A stretch of DNA of 5,261 bases from the NCBI GenBank assembly GCA_026398285.1, contig JAPLTI010000334.1, positions 1 through 5,261 of the forward strand. The letters are read 5' to 3'. Of this stretch, positions 1 through 5,261 are shown piece after piece. Each line of letters opens with the position of its first letter. The first letter of the stretch is position 1. The position numbers were made by a program, and so were the translations under genes. The notes below the pieces were generated by a model. That model saw only the letters and a program-made list of their open reading frames with translations. It ran no database searches and was not told the DNA's origin. This stretch comes from Verrucomicrobiota bacterium. GTDB lineage: Bacteria > Verrucomicrobiota > Verrucomicrobiia > Chthoniobacterales > Terrimicrobiaceae.

Positions 1-153
1 CGCGACGCTGATCCCGAATGGGCGAAATACCAGCCACTGCGTTGGGCGCTTTCCCGCCAAGTGCTCGATGGTTCGTTTGATGGCTGGAAGACACTGCAAT
101 CGCACCCGATCTTCTGCATTCGCGCCAAGTTTGAACTGAAATCCCTCTCATGA
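1..153 (+). CDS. C-terminal end of an unrecognised protein (partial, 5' end outside window)
   Basis: Frame 1 is open from the first base to a TGA at 151-153 and gives the last 50 residues of a protein. The tail has several Trp and Phe residues, begins RDADPEWAKYQPLRW and ends IRAKFELKSLS. It contains no membrane segment, prepilin signal or motif that I can assign. Codon use favours GC-ending codons, as in the genes downstream, so it looks like a real gene end. It is separated from the cassette by 245 bases and a strong hairpin that overlaps its stop, so it is probably a separate transcription unit. It does not resemble the pseudopilin-like cassette members. Its function cannot be inferred from this fragment. 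Confidence 0.6.
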   Translation, partial: RDADPEWAKYQPLRWALSRQVLDGSFDGWKTLQSHPIFCIRAKFELKSLS

Positions 154-174
154 TTGAGCGGGATTTTAGTTCAA
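131..174 (+). repeat. Long inverted repeat (hairpin) spanning the stop codon of the upstream gene
   Basis: Arms 131-145 (TTGAACTGAAATCCC) and 160-174 (GGGATTTTAGTTCAA) are complementary over 15 positions, with one G-T (G-U in RNA) pair. Inside them CTCA (147-150) pairs with TGAG (155-158), leaving a four-base TGAT loop that includes the TGA stop of the upstream gene. One T/C mismatch (146/159) separates the two stems. No T-run follows on either strand, so it is not a textbook intrinsic terminator. It could be a transcript 3'-end stabiliser, a terminator of a non-canonical kind, or a copy of a palindromic dispersed repeat. The structure is read directly; the role is inferred. Confidence 0.7.
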
Positions 175-398
175 CCCATACATAGTCATTAATTTGTGTT
201 CATTCCACGCGGCTCCCTTTAATTTACTTTTTTCATCCGCAAATCGCAAGGCGGCTTTTATCAGGGGGCATCCTATTTGCAATAAAAAAAATTCTTGCGC
301 ACATAGCAGGGTAGGGGCTTTGTATAGGTTGCCCTTGCCTTTGCGAAAAGCACAAGGCTCCCGGGCTTTTCTCGAACTCCCAATCCTGCACTGAATTC
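154..398. other. Non-coding gap between the upstream gene and the cassette
   Basis: These 245 bases hold no convincing gene. The region is richer in A and T than the flanking genes and includes an A8 run at 284-291. The right arm of the first hairpin lies at its left end and a second hairpin (331-366) near its right end. A promoter for the B-C-A genes is expected here. I could not find a -35/-10 pair with good matches at proper spacing; TTGTGT (194-199) with TTTAAT (218-223), 18 bases apart, is the least bad and is not strong enough to call. No clear purine-rich ribosome binding site precedes the ATG at 399. Confidence 0.6.
331..370 (+). terminator. Candidate leader hairpin followed by a short T-rich run
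   Basis: GCCC (331-334) pairs with GGGC (363-366). GCCTT (337-341) pairs with AAGGC (354-358). TGC (342-344) pairs with GCA (350-352). They are separated by a 2/4-base internal loop and a one-base bulge (C353), and are closed by a GAAAA loop. TTTTCT follows directly at 367-372. The shape is that of a weak intrinsic terminator or attenuator, ending about 30 bases before the ATG of cassette B. GGGC at 315-318 could pair with 331-334 instead, opening the outer stem, but that alternative has only four pairs. It may equally end transcripts coming from upstream. Pairing is seen; regulation is a guess. Confidence 0.35.
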
Positions 399-905
399 AT
401 GAAAATCTCAGCTCCATCGGACATCCCGGCTTCCCAAAGTCCCGCTCGGTTGTCGCATGGCTTCAGCCTCATCGAGGTCACCATCGCAATGGGGGTTGTT
501 TCATTTGCCTTGATCGCTCTCTTCGGGCTTCTCCCAACTGGCCTCACCACATTTCGATCCTCGATTGATCGCTCCGTCGCCTCACAGATCGCCCAGAACA
601 TCATCAGCCAAGCCAGGCAGACGGATTTCAGCAGTCTCAGCTCTCTCGCGACACCTGCTGGCTCGCCGAAGAAATTCACCGAAAATGGTGATGAAACCAC
701 AGACGCCACCAAGACGATCTATGTCGCCAAGGTTGATGTGGAGACACAAGTGACCCTGCCAGCCGCTACGGCAGTTCAGAACACCAGTATGGCTAAAATC
801 CGCGTGCGGGTCGCAAACAGCCCCAGCGGCAGTGAGGCCGTCATCACAAGCAACAGCACCACCAGCGTTGTGCAGGATTTCAGCGCCTTCATCCCGAAAA
901 TGTGA
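399..905 (+). CDS. Verru_Chthon cassette protein B, prepilin-like minor pseudopilin (168 aa)
   Basis: A small single-span pseudopilin-like protein. Residues 1-21 form a leader ending in Gly21, followed by FSLIEV with Glu26 at mature position +5 and a hydrophobic helix to about residue 45. This is the prepilin peptidase cleavage/methylation signature, so the product should be cut between Gly21 and Phe22 and held in the inner membrane by its N-terminal helix. The helix runs into a G-L-L-P-x-G-L segment (43-49) and an amphipathic stretch (SQIAQNIISQARQTDF), which fits cassette protein B and is loosely like PilV/GspI. The C-terminal domain is small, Thr/Ser-rich and lacks Cys. The ATG start keeps a leader of normal length; no Shine-Dalgarno is visible ahead of it. 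It is the first gene of a tightly packed B-C-A set. The family assignment is by motif recognition. The assembly role is inferred from pseudopilin systems, and no direct function is known to me. Confidence 0.85.
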   Translation: MKISAPSDIPASQSPARLSHGFSLIEVTIAMGVVSFALIALFGLLPTGLTTFRSSIDRSVASQIAQNIISQARQTDFSSLSSLATPAGSPKKFTENGDETTDATKTIYVAKVDVETQVTLPAATAVQNTSMAKIRVRVANSPSGSEAVITSNSTTSVVQDFSAFIPKM

Positions 906-1936
906 GCGTGCCCGACATGCAAATTTTCTCTCCTCAATTCAACGCTGCCCGCCCGCTCCGCTCCCGCGCCGGTTTTTCCATCTTGGAAGTCCTCGTCGCC
1001 TCGGCGGTTTTGGCCCTCCTGCTCGTGGCCATGTTGTCGATGACCGATCAGGTCCAAAAAACCTATCGCTCCACACTCGGAAAAGCCGAGCAGTTCCGCG
1101 AGGCCCGTGTCGCCTTCGAGTCGATCACTCGTCGTCTCTCCCAAGCCACGCTCAACACCTACTGGGATTACGATAGCCTCACGACCCCCACCAGATACCT
1201 CCGCCAGTCAGAACTCCGTTTCCTCTCTGGACAAGCTTCGGCCATCCTTCCCGGCACCATATCCTCCACCACCCACGCTGTCTTTTTTCAAGCCCCATTC
1301 GGCTTCTCCTCAAATGCAACAGCCTTCGGAGGTATGGAGTCCATGGTGAACACCTGGGGATATTTCATAGAATTCGGAAGCGATTCCGGCCTTCGCCCGC
1401 CCCCTGTCAATACGGCCGGCGTGCCCGAGAAATACAGGTTCCGGCTCTATGAAATGATGGAGCCCTCCGAGAGCTTGAGCCTCTACAAATACACCGGTAA
1501 CAGCACGGCCAGCAAAACCTACACAGGCAGAACATGGTTTACCGATGCCTTGGATAAACCTAACCGATCCTCCCGCGTCCTTGCCGAGAATATCGTCGCC
1601 CTCATTTTCCGCCCTCTCGATCCTGCCAGCACTCCTTCCGATCTCACCACGAACTTCACTTACGACACAGCAGGCAGTGTCGCAAACATCAGGAACCAAC
1701 TCCCGCCCTACATCGAAGTCACCATGGTTGCCATCGATGAGGTTTCTGCCCGGCGGTTGGAAACCGGAGCCACTCCGCCTGTGCTTGGGCTCACTGGTCT
1801 TTTTCAAACCGCCTCCAGTTACGACGGTGACCTTGAAAAGCTTCGCAAGTATCTTGATGATAACGATAAAAAAATCAACTACCGCATTTTCACGGCCAAT
1901 GTGTCGATCCAAGGCGCGAAATGGAGCCGCAACTGA
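902..1936 (+). CDS. Verru_Chthon cassette protein C, PilW/GspJ-like minor pseudopilin (344 aa)
   Basis: A prepilin-like protein with leader residues 1-24 (basic, RPLRSRAG), cleavage expected between Gly24 and Phe25, Glu29 at mature +5, and a hydrophobic helix to about residue 47. The large periplasmic part has features seen in PilW/GspJ-type proteins and in cassette C: an R-V-L-A-E-N-I-V-A-L-I-F block (225-236), the segment PPYIEVTMVAIDEVSARRLE (268-287), and a C-terminal YRIFTANVSIQGAKW strand. It has no Cys. I use the GTG at 902 because it overlaps the stop of B as GTGA, a common coupling arrangement. The ATG at 917 is a real alternative, would leave an 18-residue leader before the cleavage-site Gly, and does not change the mature protein. 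The gene stops two bases before the start of A, so the three genes should be co-transcribed and translationally coupled. Family identity is fairly secure; the role as a pilus-tip or secretion pseudopilin is inferred. Confidence 0.85.
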   Translation: MSVPDMQIFSPQFNAARPLRSRAGFSILEVLVASAVLALLLVAMLSMTDQVQKTYRSTLGKAEQFREARVAFESITRRLSQATLNTYWDYDSLTTPTRYLRQSELRFLSGQASAILPGTISSTTHAVFFQAPFGFSSNATAFGGMESMVNTWGYFIEFGSDSGLRPPPVNTAGVPEKYRFRLYEMMEPSESLSLYKYTGNSTASKTYTGRTWFTDALDKPNRSSRVLAENIVALIFRPLDPASTPSDLTTNFTYDTAGSVANIRNQLPPYIEVTMVAIDEVSARRLETGATPPVLGLTGLFQTASSYDGDLEKLRKYLDDNDKKINYRIFTANVSIQGAKWSRN

Positions 1937-1938
1937 CT

Positions 1939-4900
1939 ATGAACCCCAAGAAACCACTCGTCGAAGCCTCCCGCGTTACTCATTCCCAAAAAGGCATGGC
2001 CTTGGTCATCGTCTTAGCCGTCTTGGTGCTCTTGGCGGGCCTTGTTGTTGCTTTTTTCAGCACCGTGACGAGTGATGCCGGCAGCTCGGCTGTTTCCAGC
2101 AACGACGCCCGCGCCAAGCAACTCGCCGACTCCGCCGTCAACCTCGTTATGGGCCAGATCGTGGAAGCCACCAAGGGGTTCAAGCCCGGCGAGCGCACCG
2201 ATGCCAACCGCCTCACATGGGCTTCGCAGCCGGGTGCGATTCGCACCTACGACGCAAGCGGCAGCGCTTTTCAAGCCTTCAAGCTCTACTCTTCGCCCAC
2301 CATGGTGTCCGGCGGCAACCTGACCTTTTCATCCGACCTGCCGACGAGTTCCGATGCGACTGCTATTGGAGCGGGAAACCACTCCCTTTTCACCGACCTG
2401 AATTCCCCTGTGATGGATGCCGGAGGGACACTGGTCTTCCCGATCGCCGACCCCGCCGCGCTTGGTTCGGTGGAGGGTTTCACGGTATCGAATAATTCCT
2501 CCTTGGGCACTGTTACCGGAAACATCACACAACCTCGACTCCTTATGCCCACCCGCTGGCTCTACATGCTCAAGGACGGCACGCTCGCAGCTGCCACAAC
2601 CTCTGGCAATGTGAGCACCGCGACCGTTACTGGCGCCAGCGCCACAAACCCCGTCGTGGGCCGCGTCGCCTTCTGGACCGACGACGAAACAAGCAAGGTG
2701 AATATCAATACCGCCGGCGAGGGCACCTACTGGGATGTGCCAAGGTTGTCTTTCAAGGAGGATTGGGACTTCGCCAATTTCCAGCCTGCCCAGAGGGAGT
2801 TCCAGCGCTATCCCGGCCACCCGGCCATGACCTCGCTTGCGCCTGTGTTTTTTGCGACAAGCAACACTACTACTGGCAACCTCACGCAAGACCAACGCAA
2901 CGCTCTTTATCTTGTGAGTCCAAGGATCGTGGGCGGTGGCTCCAATGCCGGCACGGCCATCGCCACCGGAGCACTAACACCCGACTCCGACCGCCTCTAC
3001 GCCAGCGTGGATGAATTGATCTTTACAGCAAATCGCACCATGCAGATTTCCGATACAGCAATCACGGCAAACTCTACCCGCCAACGCGCCTTCTTCCTCA
3101 CCGCGAGCAGCCGTGCCCCGGAGGTCACTATTTTCAATACCCCGCGCGTTTCCATGTGGCCGATTACCTTAACTTCCAGCGCGATTACAGGAAACCGCAC
3201 CACGACCTTCGACAAGCTCATCGCCTTCTGCGCGACCATCAATGGCAATCCCTACTACTTTCAACGCCAAGACTCCCTAAGCCCCACCAACGATTGGGCT
3301 AATATCCTGCGCAATCGCCAGCTCCTTCGCTACCTGCAGACTCTCAGCGACAAGCCAGTCCCAGGCTTTGGCGCATCCTTGGTTTCCAAGACCACCGCTG
3401 CCGACCGCGATCAGCTCCTTGTCGAGATGCTCGACTACATCCGCAGCACCAACCTCTACGACGACAATCTCAGCCCGAATACCTACGACAGTCAGGCGCT
3501 CGCCGACAACGCGGTCCAATTCACGAAGGGGCGGATAAGTGGTAGCTCTGTGTCTTCTTGGACGGGGCACGGCGTGGTCGCCCCGCTCCGTGTTCCGGCG
3601 GGCTTGGCCGATGGGACAATATCAAATAACTCGACACTCATGGGCTTCGGGCGCTTCCACACCATCAGCGAAGCCGGCTTGCTGTTTATTTGCAATGCGG
3701 ATGGGGCAAGCGGGAACTTGACTGCGCCAAAGGACGGCAATGGAACTGCATTTTTATCTGCAAATAGGACACTTAATGACGGAACTTTGAGCGGGGGGAA
3801 CTTGGTTTTCAGCAGTAATGTCACCACAACTGGAGGAAATGTCACCATTAATGCCACGCAACTTGCTCAGATGATAAGTAATAATACGAATAATGTGACT
3901 ATAAATTATCGTCTAAATACTATAAATTCAACAACAACGGAAATATCATCTGCTGCCACGACATACAACGGAAGCAGGGCCCTTGGCGGCACTCCATTGG
4001 CCCCAAGCGAAAGACGCATCCAAGCGATGCTCTTCTTCGACTACTTTGTTCCCATGCATGGCTGGACGCAATACGGCATGGATGGCTCCATGGATGTCGA
4101 GATCGAAGGAGACATGCAAATCAATGGTCAAAATATCCAGATGATGGGCACAGGTCCGGGGTTACGCACGGAGACCAAGAATTTCGACAATCAAGGCATG
4201 TGGGGCTACCATCACTGGGGTGCGAATCTGGGTTATCGCAAGATTTTCGCAAATAGGAATGATGCCGTAAGCCTTACAAATGTAGGAACAGCTCTAGTTC
4301 CATCGCGCGGGGTGATTTCGGAAGACAGCAACTCGACCAATGTCTATCGCCGCTATGGTCTCGTCTCGGCGCCGATTACCGTCACTGTTCCAGCCGGCGC
4401 AAATCCCACCATGGCTTTTACGGGCCCTACCAGCCTAAGGGTTAAGTTTTACAGCCGCCCCATTGGTTCCACCCCTGCTAGTCCTACCGATCGCGCGCTT
4501 ACGCGCACAGCCTCTGACTTGGTGCAAACCATTGATTTGAATTTTCCATCAGCGGACTTTCCGATTCCGGTGCTGAAGACTACGGGCTCACATTTTGTGA
4601 GCGGCGCGAGCTTTGGAACCTTGCCCCAGAACTGGTGGACATTCAATTATGATGGCATTGGGTTGAACCTGAATGGTAAACCAACAAGCAGCGGCGATGC
4701 TAATTTTGGTTACAACTTCGGTCGCTTGCATGGAGTCAGTCAGCGCACGTTTGACTCAGCCGGAACGCTGGTGCAACCGAGCGATACCCTGCGCACGCTG
4801 GTGCCGTATCATGGCGACACCCGCTTGGTGGCCGGATCTCATTTTGTGCCGGCGGGTGTTTTCCAGCCTTCCACATTTTACTACGATACAACCCGCAAAG

Positions 4901-5261
4901 ATGATCTGTCAGATGCAAGCACCTATGCCAGTAATGGGACGAACTTAGCGCTTGCACCCCCTCAAATTCAGAGTTATCTGACAAGTAGTAGCCAGACCTA
5001 TGCGGAATCTTGGTTGGCCCATTACCGCCCTGCCGCGAGTGATCGACTCGTGAGTGGTGCTCCATATGACGGCAGGCAATTCCCAAAGTTTCCCGGAATC
5101 TCCGTTTCAAATACCGATCTCCGCCCTGCGAGGCCTTTCCAGCAGTGGGGAGACTTCGACAACGGGGTTGCCTACACTGCTGATGGGCCCTACATCAACA
5201 AGCCAGACGAAGGAAATACCGCACGGAATGTTTCGGGGGTATCCGGTGTCGGCGTCCCGTA
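1939..5261 (+). CDS. Verru_Chthon cassette protein A, very large GspK-like prepilin protein (partial, 3' end outside window)
   Basis: The frame is open from the ATG at 1939 to the window edge: 1107 codons plus two bases, no stop. The N-terminus has a leader ending HSQKG19, then a hydrophobic helix (about 20-40, MALVIVLAVLVLLAGLVVAFF). Mature +5 is Ile24, not Glu, as in GspK-type pseudopilins. Residues 245-259 (FWTDDETSKVNINTA) resemble the GspK 'DE..K.NLN' motif. Blocks I associate with cassette protein A follow: RYLQTLSDKPVPGFG (464-478), LLVEMLDYIRSTNLYDD (493-509), LPQNWWTFNYD (895-905), and WGDFDN (1070-1075) with GPYINKPDEGN (1083-1093). Only two Cys are present, C431 and C585. A low-GC Asn/Thr/Ser-rich island covers residues 635-674 and a Met-rich stretch covers 697-754. 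It starts two bases after cassette C; a GGAG at 1923-1926 lies 12 bases upstream, rather far for a good ribosome site, so coupling to C is likely. The product should be membrane-anchored with a giant periplasmic or surface-exposed body. Function is not established; a tip role is inferred. Confidence 0.88.
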   Translation, partial: MNPKKPLVEASRVTHSQKGMALVIVLAVLVLLAGLVVAFFSTVTSDAGSSAVSSNDARAKQLADSAVNLVMGQIVEATKGFKPGERTDANRLTWASQPGAIRTYDASGSAFQAFKLYSSPTMVSGGNLTFSSDLPTSSDATAIGAGNHSLFTDLNSPVMDAGGTLVFPIADPAALGSVEGFTVSNNSSLGTVTGNITQPRLLMPTRWLYMLKDGTLAAATTSGNVSTATVTGASATNPVVGRVAFWTDDETSKVNINTAGEGTYWDVPRLSFKEDWDFANFQPAQREFQRYPGHPAMTSLAPVFFATSNTTTGNLTQDQRNALYLVSPRIVGGGSNAGTAIATGALTPDSDRLYASVDELIFTANRTMQISDTAITANSTRQRAFFLTASSRAPEVTIFNTPRVSMWPITLTSSAITGNRTTTFDKLIAFCATINGNPYYFQRQDSLSPTNDWANILRNRQLLRYLQTLSDKPVPGFGASLVSKTTAADRDQLLVEMLDYIRSTNLYDDNLSPNTYDSQALADNAVQFTKGRISGSSVSSWTGHGVVAPLRVPAGLADGTISNNSTLMGFGRFHTISEAGLLFICNADGASGNLTAPKDGNGTAFLSANRTLNDGTLSGGNLVFSSNVTTTGGNVTINATQLAQMISNNTNNVTINYRLNTINSTTTEISSAATTYNGSRALGGTPLAPSERRIQAMLFFDYFVPMHGWTQYGMDGSMDVEIEGDMQINGQNIQMMGTGPGLRTETKNFDNQGMWGYHHWGANLGYRKIFANRNDAVSLTNVGTALVPSRGVISEDSNSTNVYRRYGLVSAPITVTVPAGANPTMAFTGPTSLRVKFYSRPIGSTPASPTDRALTRTASDLVQTIDLNFPSADFPIPVLKTTGSHFVSGASFGTLPQNWWTFNYDGIGLNLNGKPTSSGDANFGYNFGRLHGVSQRTFDSAGTLVQPSDTLRTLVPYHGDTRLVAGSHFVPAGVFQPSTFYYDTTRKDDLSDASTYASNGTNLALAPPQIQSYLTSSSQTYAESWLAHYRPAASDRLVSGAPYDGRQFPKFPGISVSNTDLRPARPFQQWGDFDNGVAYTADGPYINKPDEGNTARNVSGVSGVGVP
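3841..3960 (+). other. AT-rich, Asn/Thr/Ser-rich island inside cassette A
   Basis: By hand count GC is about 34% over these 120 bases and about 24% over 3871-3950, clearly below the surrounding coding sequence. The encoded residues 635-674 contain 8 Asn, 9 Thr and 4 Ser out of 40, with AAT, ATA and AGT codons that are less used elsewhere in the cassette. The reading frame is kept throughout. It may be a variable loop or linker or an acquired insertion; no repeat borders or target duplications are seen. Composition is observed directly, origin is inferred. Confidence 0.6.

Noticed and set aside
194..223. Possible sigma-70-like promoter TTGTGT (194-199) and TTTAAT (218-223), 18-base spacing
   Set aside because: The -35 box matches only three of six consensus bases, so it is not distinguishable from chance in an AT-rich gap.
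194..394. 66-codon open frame on the + strand in the gap before cassette B
   Set aside because: It starts with TTG, has no ribosome site, an unstructured composition and overlaps the candidate leader hairpin; it looks like chance.
233..712. 159-codon open frame on the - strand
   Set aside because: It lies opposite cassette B, whose prepilin signature is clear, and its translation shows no recognisable domain.
1310..1912. 200-codon open frame on the - strand
   Set aside because: It is antisense to cassette C, which has family-like motifs throughout; long antisense frames are common in GC-rich genes.
2329..2895. 188-codon open frame on the - strand
   Set aside because: It is antisense to cassette A across its GspK-like motif; the Gly/Arg/His-rich product is typical of a shadow frame.
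3793..3798. G6 run as a possible phase-variation site in cassette A
   Set aside because: Six bases is short for slippage-based switching, and the frame is intact on both sides.
3601..3960. Many N-x-S/T sequons in cassette A
   Set aside because: They follow from the high Asn, Thr and Ser content; no glycosylation gene is seen to support a role.
4736..5110. 124-codon open frame on the - strand
   Set aside because: It lies wholly opposite the open frame of cassette A, with no domain or start-site support.
1..5261. CRISPR array, tRNA, rRNA, insertion sequence or attachment site
   Set aside because: No regularly spaced repeats, cloverleaf-like sequence, transposase-like frame or flanking direct repeats were seen on either strand.

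Overview
The window looks like a stretch of a Verrucomicrobia-type chromosome. The main evidence is three consecutive genes that I recognise, from their sequence signatures, as members of the 'Verru_Chthon cassette' families: small proteins B and C, and a very large protein A. These families were described from Verrucomicrobium and Chthoniobacter genomes, where the cassette occurs in several copies. Recognition is by eye from motifs; no database search was run. The moderately high GC of most of the coding sequence fits this assignment.

Layout: bases 1-153 hold the last 50 codons of an unrelated, unrecognised gene. Its stop codon sits in the loop of a long near-perfect hairpin (131-174). A 245-base non-coding gap follows (154-398). 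It contains a second hairpin (331-366) followed by a short T-rich run, just ahead of the first cassette gene. Then come cassette B (399-905), cassette C (902-1936, overlapping B by 4 bases) and cassette A (1939 to beyond the window end, 2 bases after C). The large A gene is open across the whole remainder of the window: 1107 complete codons with no stop.

How the genes fit together: all three proteins begin with a type IV prepilin-like signal (a short basic leader ending in Gly, then one hydrophobic helix). B and C carry the usual Glu at position +5 of the mature protein; A lacks it. A also contains a W-x-D-D-E...K-V-N-I-N-T-A segment resembling the conserved motif of GspK, the tip minor pseudopilin of type II secretion, which also lacks Glu+5. 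My inference is that B (PilV/GspI-like), C (PilW/GspJ-like) and A (an oversized GspK-like protein) form a minor-pseudopilin tip complex, made from one tightly coupled transcript and displayed by a general pilus or secretion motor encoded elsewhere. The function of the cassette is, as far as I know, not established. The fourth usual cassette member (D) is not in this window and may lie past the right edge.

The most notable internal feature is an AT-rich, Asn/Thr/Ser-rich island inside gene A (about 3841-3960), next to a Met-rich segment. These may be variable surface loops on an otherwise conserved scaffold.
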